Shown here: positions 52,395 through 62,673 of the stretch, one piece after another
Position numbering within the stretch: the first letter of the stretch is position 1
Layout of the letters: every line of letters starts with the position of its first letter
NCBI GenBank assembly: GCA_009829735.1
Contig: CM020618.1
Coordinates: 9,577,119-9,641,118 of the forward strand
Direction of reading: 5' to 3'
DNA from: Pyropia yezoensis
Lineage: Eukaryota > Rhodophyta > Bangiophyceae > Bangiales > Bangiaceae
DNA: 64,000 nucleotides
Made by a program: the position numbers and the translations under genes
Notes under the pieces: generated by a model
Told to the model about the DNA's origin: nothing
The model's input: the letters and a program-made list of their open reading frames with translations, nothing else
Databases searched by the model: none

Positions 52395-52973
52395 CGTGCC
52401 GTCGGGATCACCCCATGGACAGGCGGCCGCGGCTGGGTCAGAGGGGCAGAGTAGGCGCCAACGGCGGCAGCGGCGTCGACGGTGGCGGCCAGGGACCACG
52501 GGCGGCGTCCTACCTGTGCGACGTCAGTGAGGCGAGTTGGCACAGCGATGACGGGAGCGGCGGGAGCGAACGGCGCCGCCCGAGGCGGCGGTTGCTCGCG
52601 TCGGCGGGGATGGCAGATACGACGACGGGCACCGCGGCGGCCGGGAGAGGTGGCAAGCGGAGCGCACTGGGCCCGGTGAGCGCTTGCTGGTGGGCGATGC
52701 CTCGCCAACACCGCCACGGCTCATTTACAAGGAAACGCTGACACAGGCGCTTTGATCGCCGTCCCAGACAACAGGGGGAATTCGTGGGCAAGTCCCCCCT
52801 CGCTTGCGACTTGTGCTTGCGGGTGGCAGCAGCGGGAGCATTAGCCATCGCCCCCGCAAACGCCACTCTTCGTTGTTGATGTCCTCCCCCCTCCCCAACC
52901 GGCCCACTACACGCTCCGCCTGCACCACCCCAGCCGACCCCTCCCTTACGCACTTCCCCTCCCCCCTCTACCC
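52395..52973. promoter_or_regulatory. 579-bp divergent promoter (EDEM / SAYSVFN genes)
   Basis: The only DNA between two divergent start codons. It is non-repetitive in the middle (52500-52800) and pyrimidine-rich next to the SAYSVFN start. No defined box can be named, but a shared bidirectional promoter is likely on spacing alone. Confidence 0.5.
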
Positions 52974-53614
52974 ATGGTCTCCCTCACACAAGCCGCCTTT
53001 GCTGTGGCGGCGGCCGCAGCATACGCAACCACCACCCGCCGCGTTGCGGTGGCGCTCCCCGATGCGCTGCCGCTGTGGTTGGCGGCCACCGTCGCGGCCG
53101 GCATCGCGGCGCACCTGTGGGTCCGCCCGGCCGTACGGACCGCCTCCACCCCGTCGGCCTACTCGCTGTTCAACCGGGGGGCGACGCCGCTCCTGGGTGC
53201 TGCCACCGCCGCCGACGTGGCCGCCGTGGCGGGCGTCGCGGGGCCCGTGTACGAGGTGGACGAGGGGGGGAGGGGGGGTGCCGGAACAAGGGGGGGGGGG
53301 GATAGGAGCGGCGCACCACTGAGCGGTGGCCATCGCCTAGGGGGGGGGGGGTGCCGGCTGCCGTCGGAGGGGCGGGCACCGTCGCCGCCGCCGCCGCTGC
53401 CGCCGCCCCCCCCCCCTCTGTCGACGCGGGGGAGCCGCCACCCGCTGGGATTGGTCCCGCCCCCACCCCGCGGGACTATGCTTCGCAGCTGGCAGCCGCC
53501 CGGGCGGCGGCGGCGGCCCGCCATGCGGAAGCGACGGTCGCCGTCGGCGGCGGCGGCGGGTCGGTGGAGAGCGCCCGCTCGTGGGCGGCCGAGCTGCTCA
53601 CCTCCCGCTGGTAG
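52974..53614 (+). CDS. SAYSVFN-domain membrane protein, frame interrupted
   Basis: The frame from ATG 52974 encodes two hydrophobic segments (about 5-18 and 34-50), then STPSAYSLFNRG near residue 61-72 and GAATAADVAAVAG. This is the core of the SAYSVFN domain, found in animal SAYSD1, which acts at the ER translocon in quality control of stalled ribosomes. The frame then enters G runs (53264-53299, 53338-53350). A different frame beyond them reads TPRDYASQLAAARAAAAARH and ends SWAAELLTSRW at a stop at 53614. One missing base in a G run would join both into about 213 residues. No GTACGT donor is available, so an intron is less likely. The domain call is moderately secure; the 3' part is inferred. 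Confidence 0.62.
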
Positions 53615-54978
53615 GGTTGCGCCCTCGCCCCACTGTCGCCCGGGTGGCGGAGGCGGCGGCGGGGGCCGGTGGCTTCCCGGCGGGGCGGTCCCTCTTGTAG
53701 GTAGACGGCTGCGGGGGCGCGGACGCAGCAGTTGGGTGCAGGTGACGGTGGTCTGACGCCTCCCGAGGCGGCAGTGGCGCGCGCGGTGGTGCTGGGCTTG
53801 GCCTCTGCCGTCGGCTGTGGGACGGGATTGTTGGGGACGGGGGCGGGGAGGTGGCGGGGGCGCCGATCGGACAGTGGGAAGCCGCCTCCGGTGCTGTGTC
53901 TGTGCTCGACAACTACCGTGGTCTTGGGCGGCGGTGGGGTGCAGCAGACGGCGGCGGCCATCGTCAGCTGCACCAGGGGGGCAGATTCGTGGCCGGCCTT
54001 CCGCCGCGGCCGCTATCGCCTTGCGGCCGTCGCTGCGATCGCCCCTTCGGCGTCCCCCCCCCCTTGTGCGACGGGCTGGCATTGATGGGGCGGGTGGTCG
54101 CCGTTGCCGTATGGGACGCGGCGCATCCCGGTCGACCGGCGGCGACGGAATTGGGGGGGGGGGCGGCGCGGCGCGCTGCCGCGGAGAGTGGCGATCGCCA
54201 CGCGGGTCGTGCCCTGGGGGGCAGCGATAACCCCGCCTGCCGCCGCCACCGCCACCGCCACCACCGCCGCGACTACCACCGCGGTCTCCGCAACCGCCGC
54301 CGCCGCTGGCCATGTGCGACGGCGGACAAGGGAAGAAGCGGCGGGGCGCACCCACGTGCGAAGCCCGCCGCACAGCGTGGGTAATGCGCGTGGGCGGAAG
54401 CGCGGAGACGCGTGCGGCGCGTCGTCTGCCAGGGGCGGCGAAGGGGACGGGGGCAAGCCGCGTAGGGGGCGAAGGGGAGGGGGGGCTGAGGAGGGGAGCG
54501 GGGGCCGAATCAGGGGCGCACGGGAGCAGAGGCGGAGTCCTCCGTCTCGAGTAGGGTGCGCTCGGGAGGGGCTTGAAGGGGGGGGGGGAGTGGAATCTGG
54601 TCAAAAGAGGCAGTCGAAAATCCTTTCCGACTGGGATCGCCAATGGGTGCGCGACCACAGAGCCACAGCTCGCCCACGCGCTCCGCGCCGCTAACCCATC
54701 ACCTCGCCGCCTCCACTCCACGCTCGGCCTGCCGGTCACTCCCGCCGCGGGCTGCCTCCCCCGCGGCCGCCGTGACGCGGCCCCGTGGGTGGACCTGTCC
54801 AGCTGCTGCTCTCCGTTGCCCACGTTGCCGTCTCGGTCAGGCGGGCTGCTTCTTCTCCCCCCCTTCTCCGCCCCCTTATTCCGTTCCCCCTTCTTCCCCA
54901 CCGACTCGGCACGTGAGCTCCCTTTCCCCGCGTCTGCCGGCGCAGGCGCTGAACCCACCCTCCCTCCGTGTGGTTGCC
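53615..54978. other. Intergenic upstream of the DUF3598-like gene
   Basis: No recognised gene. The open frame of the downstream gene extends back to an ATG at 54643. That 112-residue extension has no acidic residue and is either a transit peptide or 5' leader. The 54840-54900 stretch is strongly pyrimidine-rich, like the leaders of other genes here. Confidence 0.4.
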
Positions 54979-56364
54979 ATGGTGGGTGCTCCATTTCCTC
55001 CCTTCACCGGTGGGGGCAGCAGCAGCGGCAGTGGCGGGGGCGGCGGGGGCGGCAGCAGTGACCCCGACGGCCTCGGCTCCGCGTCGTGGGCGCACTACGC
55101 CTCCCGCCACGCGCGTCGGTGGCGTGGCAAGGCGCTGGTCGTCAACCCCGCTGGCGGGGCGCTGCTGCACGCCACCACCTATACCCTCGCTCCCGACGGG
55201 GAGGCGGTGGAGCGCACCTCCCGCACAGGGGGGGTGGCCATCCACCTCTCTCACACCTACACCTTTTCTGGCAGTGATGCCGATGGCGGTGGTGGCGACG
55301 ACGGCACGGCCCCACCCATCACCGAGACGCACGAGACGGTGTTTGAGTCGCGCACCTTCCACGTCTTTGCCGACGGCGCCTTCACCACCGAAACGCCCAT
55401 GCTCGTTGCCCCTGCCCTGCTGGGCACCGAGACCCCCTTCCCGTCAGCGGTGGAGCACGTCCTCCCTCTCTCCGCGTCGGAGCGGGTTCGCGGCATTGCC
55501 GCGTACGACGCGGAAGGGCGGTGCCGGCGGGTGGCGCTGCTGGAGGAGGTGGCCGACGGGGCCGACTGGGAGGCCCGCCCGCCGCTTGCGCTGAGCAGCT
55601 TGGTCGGCGTCTGGTCGGGGGCAGCAGTGACCAAGCGCTTCCGTGGCGCAGGCGGCGGGGTGGTGGGCGCGGGTGTGGGCCTCGGCGCGGTGCCGGGCAA
55701 GGCCACATGGGAAGAAACGATTGCCGCGACGGTGGTGGGCGCCGAGTTCCCCACCATCACCCGCTCCACTTTTGGATGGGACGGCGGCGACCGTGTCCGC
55801 AGGTGTACGGTGGTCAAGCCATCGGCGCCGCCGGGGGGGGGGGGGGGGGGGGGCACCTCTGCATACCCCGTGGCTGACGCGGCGACGGCGGTGGTGGCGG
55901 CAGCGACCGCGGCGGCGGGCGGGCCTGCCAAGGCTGGCGCCATCGGCGGTGCCAGCAAATCTGCCAGCGGGCGGGGACGGCGACGGGACGGCGTCGTGGA
56001 CCCGTCTGCCGGCGAGACGCTGACCGTCTACGGTACGGTCGACGGGGGCGGCGGTGACGGCGACAGCGTCGCTGGCGGCGGAGGCGGCGACGGTCCCCCG
56101 GCGCCAGAAGCGGACGGCAGTGGCGCGGGCGACGCCATGTACGCGCCCGGTGTGCTGTTTGGCGCGGGCGTGTCGATGCAGCGCCTGACGCTCCTCCCCG
56201 CCGGCGCGTACCTCACCGCACCACTGGTGCGCGTGCGCGGGGTGGCCTCCTTTTCCGAGTTTTGCGTGTTCGTTACAGCGGACCACCGCCGCCGGACGGT
56301 ACGGCTGTACGGCGCCGGGGGGGGGGCCCTGTCCCACACAAACGGTACCGAGGCGCGGCTGTAG
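54979..56364 (+). CDS. DUF3598/lipocalin-like protein, tentative
   Basis: 461 residues from ATG 54979 (context GCCATGG); 573 if ATG 54643 is used. The conserved-looking start SWAHYASRHARRWRGKALVV, followed by a strand pattern with TYTLAPDGEAVERTS, resembles DUF3598 proteins, which share the lipocalin fold of the CpcS/CpeS phycobiliprotein lyases. The centre has GVWSGAAVTKRF and TWEETIAATVVG, and the end has FGAGVSMQRLTLLPAGAYL and ASFSEFCVFVTADHRRRTVRLYG, both consistent with a second beta barrel. Gly and Ala inserts at about 12-30 and 280-380 separate them. If the relation holds, a plastid pigment-protein role would fit, and then the longer form with the acid-free leader would supply the transit peptide. 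Its real family is uncertain. Confidence 0.6.
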   Translation: MVGAPFPPFTGGGSSSGSGGGGGGGSSDPDGLGSASWAHYASRHARRWRGKALVVNPAGGALLHATTYTLAPDGEAVERTSRTGGVAIHLSHTYTFSGSDADGGGGDDGTAPPITETHETVFESRTFHVFADGAFTTETPMLVAPALLGTETPFPSAVEHVLPLSASERVRGIAAYDAEGRCRRVALLEEVADGADWEARPPLALSSLVGVWSGAAVTKRFRGAGGGVVGAGVGLGAVPGKATWEETIAATVVGAEFPTITRSTFGWDGGDRVRRCTVVKPSAPPGGGGGGGTSAYPVADAATAVVAAATAAAGGPAKAGAIGGASKSASGRGRRRDGVVDPSAGETLTVYGTVDGGGGDGDSVAGGGGGDGPPAPEADGSGAGDAMYAPGVLFGAGVSMQRLTLLPAGAYLTAPLVRVRGVASFSEFCVFVTADHRRRTVRLYGAGGGALSHTNGTEARL

Positions 56365-57393
56365 GGGGGGAGGGGTAGGCGGGGGAGCAGGGCAGCGGGA
56401 CGACTCAGAGGGTGGGGGAGAGGGGGGGGCTGAGGGGAGGGGTCGGCGTGGGATCGGGCCAGAGGGGTCGGTGGGAGGTTGGTCCAGAATGGCCATGGGT
56501 GGCATGATCTTTTTACTACCACGGCACAGCCCCGCTGGGCTCACCGGGTGAATGGTCAGGCGGAGCAAGTAGGGCCCAACGGCTGCGCACCGGCCACTGC
56601 GTGGGAAGGCTGGACGGGTGTCTGGGGAGGCTACGTGGGTGAGCTGGACGGGTGCCGCATGGGGAGCGCAGCGCGCCATGCGTGGGCGAATGCGGGTGCG
56701 GGGACAACGATGTAGCGGGGGTGGGGTCGGTGGGGGCGCCACGCTTTCACCGGAGGGCGCCGCGGTTGCCGTCGCGCACGAGGGGGGAAGAGGACGGCCG
56801 GGGATGCGGAGGTCGGACAGTCGACGGGCAACCGGATAGAGAGAGAAGGAAAAGGCTCGCCGCACCTGGGCAAAGCAACACTATGTGGGCTGCGAGGGAA
56901 CCACCCCTCCACACAGGCACGCACACATAGCACAGTCCAAGGTGGGCGGCTTCACGACTCATTGCCGCCACCGCACAGCGCTGCCAGCACAGGGACAGCT
57001 TCCTAGAGCACGGCAACGAGGGAGGCCCTTGCCAGGGGGACTCCGCAGTGGCCACCTCGCGTTGTTGACGGGCAGCGGGGTGGAGAGAGAAGGAACATGG
57101 CGCATGGGCACTGCAGCACTATGTGGGCCGTGAGGGAATCACCCCTCCACACAGGCACGCACACATCGCGGTCCAAGGTGCGGCACCTTCACAATCCTTG
57201 CCGCCACCGCACTGCCCCGCCAACACAGGTGCGGCCTCCTAGAGCGCGGGCAGCAGGGCAGCCCCTGCCAGGAGGTCCAAGGAGTGACACATGACACAAA
57301 ACAAGCCGCACAAGCAGCCATCACAGACGCTGCCGCCGCCGCAGCCACCACCACCGCCTCCAGCCTGTGGTATCACATGGCAAAAGCCGCCTC
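56365..57393. other. Intergenic between convergent genes
   Basis: 1,029 bases between the DUF3598-like gene (+) and RPB1 (-). It begins G-rich, then has ordinary sequence and an imperfect tandem repeat (56826-57290). No gene is visible. Confidence 0.5.
56826..57290. repeat. Imperfect tandem repeat, ~238-bp period
   Basis: Two diverged direct copies, about 56826-57050 and 57069-57290. Anchors are GAGAGAGAAGGAA, CACTATGTGGGC (56879 and 57117), CCCCTCCACACAGGCACGCA and TGCCGCCACCGCAC. It lies in the 3' flank of RPB1 and produces matching spurious frames of 65-80 codons. Confidence 0.8.
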
Positions 57394-60300
57394 TTATCGC
57401 CGTGGCGGAGGTTGGTAGGCTGGCGACGAAGCCGCCGCGTAGTTGGGGGAGGATGGACTGTACGCCGGCGACGACGGGGAATAGACGTTGGCTGCTGCAA
57501 CCACTGTACCCGGCCGCGCATACGCAGGACTAGTGGGCACGTAGCCTGGAGATTGCGGAGAAGCGTAGCCGGCAGCGGGGCCGCCCCGGGCACCCACGCT
57601 GGGGGAAGTAGGAGAGTAGCCCGGGCTGTACCCAGGGCTACTGACCGCCAAGGCAGGCGTGGACGGCGAGTACCCCATTCCGGGAGAGGTAGCCATGTAG
57701 GCCGGTGAGGCGGGAGCATACGCGCCGGCGCCACCAGCCGGCCCGCCGCCTAGCCCACCCCCAAAGCGTGGGCTCATTGCCGCGTAACCCGGAGAAGCTG
57801 GTGACATCCGCGGAGTGAAACGGCCCGCTGGGCTTCGCCCAGGCGTCATCCGACCAGGAGTCGCGCGACCGGCCGCGTCGGCAGACGACATGATGGGGGA
57901 GAACGAGGCCGTGGCGTTGATGGGACTGAACCCGCCTGGCCCCGTGTACGCAGGAGAGAATGCTGTCCCGCCCGGCGTACGGGCACGCGCCGGAGAGTAC
58001 GCGTAAGTCGGGGTCATGGCAGCGTCGAAAGCGCGGCCAGGGGTGCGCTGGCCCTCGCGGCCTGGCGTGTAGCCACGCTCCGACTCAGGCATGGCGGGCG
58101 ATCGCGCGATCCGCGCAGACGCAGCAGCGTCGGTCTCAGGCTCGACCGCGTCGGTGAGGGCTGCGTCGTTGAGGAAGAGCCCGAAAGAGCCGGTGCCCAG
58201 TGGCGCAAGCTGACCCAGCATAATGGATTCAGATACACCGGTGAGCGTGTCTGTCTCCCCGTGCATGGCAGCGTCCAAGAGAATGTCTGACGTCTCCTCA
58301 AAAGAGCACTTCATCAGCGCCGATGATGACACCCGGTTGATACCGTGTCGGGAAATCGCCATTAGGTGACCGCGGAAGGTCATCACGTCGACCAGTACCG
58401 ACAGATGGCGGTAGTTCACGTACGCACCGTCAAAAGAGATGACGGTGCGGATCTCATTGAGTAGGGTCGCACGCACGGCCTCAATGCCCAGGACTTCAAA
58501 CGTCTCAACAATGTCGTTGGACACTGTCCGAGTGAAGTCCACGTCTTCATGGCCCATCACCGCAATGAAGTTGACACCATCCGTCTCCAATAGCCACTCG
58601 TTCTCCTTCGTGAAGGAACCAGTCACAGAATCAATGACAATCTTGTTGTCTTGCCGCATGAACACCTTGTCAATGCCCGGAATGCCACTGAGCGTGAGAT
58701 TCGACAGCAGCTGAGACTCAACCTTGCGAAGAAAGAGGTCCTCCGCGTCCTCCTCGTCCTCCATCTCGGCCGCTACCCGGTCAGCATCTTGCTCATCCTC
58801 AAAGCGGGGCTTGGTGCTATCGCTGATGCCTGCCTTATCCTCGTTCTCCATCGCAACACGCACGCGAATGACCAGCTCAGCCGCGTTGTCCTCAGACGCC
58901 ATCACGTGGAGATCCCCGCCAAAGTGCGCGTGAATGCGGTTCTTGATCGTGTTCATTGCCAGCTTGCGGTCCACTACCATGTCCTTCGCCAGCACGAGGC
59001 GGAGCAGCCAAGGCGACGCGTGAACAACATCATCGGGCAGCTCGTAGTAGGCGCTCACTAGCTCCTCGTCAGCGGGAACGATGGTGTTCTCTAGATCAGG
59101 GTCATAATACACTTCAGTCATGTGAGTCACGTGCCGCAAGGTGGTGTGCTGGAGCTCGGCTTGCACCTGCTTCGCCCGCTCAGCATCGTGAACGGCGTCA
59201 CCACGCAGGTATACCACCAGCGACGGGGTCTTGGTACGCTTGGAGACGTTAATAATCTCTTGCAAGCGCGGAACGCCAAGCGTCACGTTCTTGGCCGATA
59301 CACCAGCATAGTGGAACGTGTTGAGCGTCATCTGCGTAGCGGGCTCGCCAATGGATTGCGCGGCAGTCGCGCCGACCATCTCGCCTGCCGGAGCGAGCGC
59401 CTGCTGGAAGCGGTTCTCAATTTCTATCAACAGCCACGTGAACGCCTTGCGCGTCAACCGATGCTCGCTGAGAACCACCTTGGACGCCAGGCTGGCTCGA
59501 ACATGAACCTGGAAAAGAAGCGTCGCGTTGAGCTGCGCCGTCTCCGAGAGTTCCTTCAGCGCTTCGTCCTGAGGACCGCTGGCCGACCCATCGGGCGGCA
59601 GCATCTCGCGAGCGATGGCATCCACCTCGGCGTCCTCGTCTGACGTAAGCACACGCGTGCGGTGAAGGAGCAGCTCCACGCCCCGCACGATCTTGGACGG
59701 AGACAGGTCGCTGCGATCATTTTGCCGCACGTCGAAAATACGCTTCGCGTTCCAAATGAGACGCTCAATGTTGACAGCCAGCGGCAGCTTGGCTTCCCCC
59801 GTCTTGAAAACCTCGTGGCGTAGGAAGTCGCGGTCCTTCTTCAGCTGTGCCCACTCCTTGGCTAACAGCTCCGTGACGTCGCCGCCCGAGTGGATATCGT
59901 TGAGAGCCGCCTGCGACAAGTACGGAGAATTGGACGACTCCTGCAGGTGCAAGTCTGGCTCGGTCAAGTGATAGCGCTTGGTGAACGAGTCGTTGGTAGA
60001 GCGCAGCGTGTCCAGCTTCTGGTCCTCCACTAGCGCGCCGTCAAGCCCGTCCTCCCCATACAGGAACTGAATCACCGACGACCGTGAGTTCCGTACTGTC
60101 CCGTCGTACTTGACCATCACATCTTCCATGGCCTTGACCAGCCGCCGCTGGATGTACCCGGTCTCAGCTGTCTTGACAGCCGTGTCAATCAGCCCCTCGC
60201 GGCCACCCATTGCGTGGAAGAAGAACTCGGAAGGCCGCAGGCCAATCAGGTAGCTGTTCTCCACAAAGCCGCGCGACTCGGGTCCGAGGTCGTCCATTCG

Positions 60301-62673
60301 GAAGTGTGGGAGAGTGCGCCGCCGGAAACCGTACGAGATACGCTTGCCCTCCACGTTCTGCTGGCCGACGCATGCGCAAATCTGAGAGATGTTGATGAAA
60401 GAGCCCTTGGACCCCGCCGACACCATCCGCTTGATGTTGTTACTCTTGAGCAGGGACAGCTGTGCTGACGAGCCCGACGTGTCACGAGCACCATTCAGCA
60501 CCTTGTTGACTTCCACCTCAAAGGACTCCATCATGGATTTCCCCGGCAGCAGCGTCAGCTCCCCCTCTTGCGCGCGCCGCTCAAGCTGCGTCACCTCTGC
60601 TTGCGCGCCTGTGATCGTGGCTCGCACGTTAGCGTCCGTGTGCGCGTCCGCGATGGTATCGCCAATGCCAATGGACTGACCCCGCATGATAACGTAGTGG
60701 TTGACCAGCACTTGGATGGCCGAGATGAGCACGCACGTCCGCTCCGGCCCCTTCTCCTTCCACGTAACGTGGATGAGCCCATTGGCAGCCGACCCCACCG
60801 TCCGCTTGTCAACAATGCCCGTGATCAATTCGCCGCCCACAATGAGCACACGCGTGTCACCGGGTGAAATGTCTGTCGACTCATCGTCGGGGTGGGTGTT
60901 GCAATACCGCACCAGATTCACATCAGGCAAAAGCAGGGAGAAGAGCTGCTTGCCAGTCCACAGCGGCTCGGGCTTGATGATAGCAGGAGGGGGAATGACG
61001 CCGTCCCATCCCTCGACGTGGAGAAGCAGGCTCATCGTCACATCACGGCGAAGAAAGGTGTCCCGATAGGTGAAAAGCATGCACCCTAGCAATGTGTCCT
61101 GTACAATCCCCATCACGGGCTTGTTGCCCTGCGGAGAAACGATGCAGCGCGGCACCATCATCAGCTCCATGACTTCGGCCCGTGTTGCGTGCGTCTGTGG
61201 CACGTGCAGGTTCATCTCGTCGCCGTCAAAATCAGCGTTGTACGGCGACGTCACAGACAGATTCAGGCGAAAGGTGGAGTAGGGCATCACCTTGATACGA
61301 TGACCCATGATGGACATCTTGTGCAGACTAGGCTGCCGGTTGAAGACAATGAAGTCCCCATTGGTTATGTGCCGTACCACCTTGTACCCAATCTCCAGCT
61401 GCACGTCCGCCCTGTTGCGCACGTAGGCCAGGTTTACCTGATACCCGTCATCCCGCTGGATGTACTTGGCGCCGGGATACTCGTCCGGCCCATTCTCCAC
61501 CAGCTGCTGCATCTCCTCAATGTTGTACGCAGTGACGGTCTCAGGGAAGGTCAGGTTCTTGGCGATGGAGAAGGGGACGCCCACCTGATCAAGCCTCAGG
61601 TTGGGGTCAGGCGTGATCACCGTTCGCGCCGAGAAGTCGACGCGCTTGCCCATCAGGTTGCCACGCAGACGACCTTCCTTACCCTTGAGCCGCTGGCTAA
61701 TGGACTTCAGCGGCCGCCCACTTTTCTGCGCGGCCCTCGGCATCCCCGGCAAGTCGTTGTTCATGTACGTCGCGACATGAAACTGAAGGAGGAAGATCTG
61801 CTCCGCCAGTCGGTGTGCGGGGGCGCCCGTGCCCTCGAGGTTTCGCAACGCAGTGTTGTTTTTAACTATGACCGCGAGGTTGTGCGTCAAATCGTCCTCG
61901 CCGCGTTGCGTGGCATCCATCATGATGGACGGTCGCACGTGCGGGGGCGGCACGGGCAGCAGCGTCAGGATCAGCCACTCGGGACGCGCCCAACGGGCCG
62001 ACAGGCCCATCAGCTCAGCGTCATTGTCCGAGATGCGTTTGAACACCGAGAGCACCTTCTCTGCGCTGACATTCTGCTTGCGCTCGTTGGCAGGCGCACC
62101 GTCCACGTCAGCCCCGTCGTCTGGAAAGTCCGCGCGGATTTTGAGGCCCTCGCGCTTGTACTTCGGCTGCTCGTGGCCGCAGCCGGTGCTCGCGCCGCCG
62201 TCGGGTGACTCAGTGATAAGGCACTTGCGCGCCGTGCACAGGCCCGACATGATGCGCAAGCGGGCGGCGCGGCTCTCCATCTTCGAGACGGCTTTCAAGA
62301 TCTTCTGCACACCAGGGTCGTCCACTTTGGTGATGAGCAGACGCGAGCAAAAGTAGCAGACACAGCGCAGCAGCTTGAGCGTCATGCCCATAAAGCCGGC
62401 GTGGAACATTGGCTTGGCAAGCTCGATAAAGCCAAAATGCCCAGAACAATTCTTCTCATCACAATGGCAGGTCATGCACGGGAAGTCTCGGCCGGAAGCG
62501 CCCAGCCGGCGGTCCATAATCCCCTCGTGGCGGGGGACGCCGCGCTCCCATGCTACCTCATGCTTGACCTCCACCACAGACATGCGTCGAATCTCGTCGG
62601 GGCTCATCACCCCAAACTGCACACTCTTCACATGCCGCACCTCCGCCGAGCTGTACAGGAAGTCGCGGTCCAT
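57394..62673 (-). CDS. RPB1: DNA-directed RNA polymerase II largest subunit
   Basis: One exon of 1,759 residues. It starts MDRDFLYSSAEVRHVKSVQF at ATG 62673; the frame upstream offers only TTG. The clamp zinc motif is seen in CMTCHCDEKNCSGHFGF. The catalytic NADFDGDEMN loop lies at about residues 481-490. Rpb1 domains follow in order through the trigger loop region (EPATQMTLNTFHYAG) to the cleft and jaw. The tail, from about 1535 to 1759, is rich in Ser, Pro and Tyr. Only three perfect YSPxSPx units are seen (YSPTSPS, YSPSSPA, YSPSSPN) with relatives such as YVPTSPA, YAPASPA and YSPSTPA, not in tandem. Canonical heptad arrays are absent, as known for red algae. Function: mRNA synthesis in the nucleus. 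Confidence 0.98.
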   Translation of the reverse strand: MDRDFLYSSAEVRHVKSVQFGVMSPDEIRRMSVVEVKHEVAWERGVPRHEGIMDRRLGASGRDFPCMTCHCDEKNCSGHFGFIELAKPMFHAGFMGMTLKLLRCVCYFCSRLLITKVDDPGVQKILKAVSKMESRAARLRIMSGLCTARKCLITESPDGGASTGCGHEQPKYKREGLKIRADFPDDGADVDGAPANERKQNVSAEKVLSVFKRISDNDAELMGLSARWARPEWLILTLLPVPPPHVRPSIMMDATQRGEDDLTHNLAVIVKNNTALRNLEGTGAPAHRLAEQIFLLQFHVATYMNNDLPGMPRAAQKSGRPLKSISQRLKGKEGRLRGNLMGKRVDFSARTVITPDPNLRLDQVGVPFSIAKNLTFPETVTAYNIEEMQQLVENGPDEYPGAKYIQRDDGYQVNLAYVRNRADVQLEIGYKVVRHITNGDFIVFNRQPSLHKMSIMGHRIKVMPYSTFRLNLSVTSPYNADFDGDEMNLHVPQTHATRAEVMELMMVPRCIVSPQGNKPVMGIVQDTLLGCMLFTYRDTFLRRDVTMSLLLHVEGWDGVIPPPAIIKPEPLWTGKQLFSLLLPDVNLVRYCNTHPDDESTDISPGDTRVLIVGGELITGIVDKRTVGSAANGLIHVTWKEKGPERTCVLISAIQVLVNHYVIMRGQSIGIGDTIADAHTDANVRATITGAQAEVTQLERRAQEGELTLLPGKSMMESFEVEVNKVLNGARDTSGSSAQLSLLKSNNIKRMVSAGSKGSFINISQICACVGQQNVEGKRISYGFRRRTLPHFRMDDLGPESRGFVENSYLIGLRPSEFFFHAMGGREGLIDTAVKTAETGYIQRRLVKAMEDVMVKYDGTVRNSRSSVIQFLYGEDGLDGALVEDQKLDTLRSTNDSFTKRYHLTEPDLHLQESSNSPYLSQAALNDIHSGGDVTELLAKEWAQLKKDRDFLRHEVFKTGEAKLPLAVNIERLIWNAKRIFDVRQNDRSDLSPSKIVRGVELLLHRTRVLTSDEDAEVDAIAREMLPPDGSASGPQDEALKELSETAQLNATLLFQVHVRASLASKVVLSEHRLTRKAFTWLLIEIENRFQQALAPAGEMVGATAAQSIGEPATQMTLNTFHYAGVSAKNVTLGVPRLQEIINVSKRTKTPSLVVYLRGDAVHDAERAKQVQAELQHTTLRHVTHMTEVYYDPDLENTIVPADEELVSAYYELPDDVVHASPWLLRLVLAKDMVVDRKLAMNTIKNRIHAHFGGDLHVMASEDNAAELVIRVRVAMENEDKAGISDSTKPRFEDEQDADRVAAEMEDEEDAEDLFLRKVESQLLSNLTLSGIPGIDKVFMRQDNKIVIDSVTGSFTKENEWLLETDGVNFIAVMGHEDVDFTRTVSNDIVETFEVLGIEAVRATLLNEIRTVISFDGAYVNYRHLSVLVDVMTFRGHLMAISRHGINRVSSSALMKCSFEETSDILLDAAMHGETDTLTGVSESIMLGQLAPLGTGSFGLFLNDAALTDAVEPETDAAASARIARSPAMPESERGYTPGREGQRTPGRAFDAAMTPTYAYSPARARTPGGTAFSPAYTGPGGFSPINATASFSPIMSSADAAGRATPGRMTPGRSPAGRFTPRMSPASPGYAAMSPRFGGGLGGGPAGGAGAYAPASPAYMATSPGMGYSPSTPALAVSSPGYSPGYSPTSPSVGARGGPAAGYASPQSPGYVPTSPAYARPGTVVAAANVYSPSSPAYSPSSPNYAAASSPAYQPPPRR

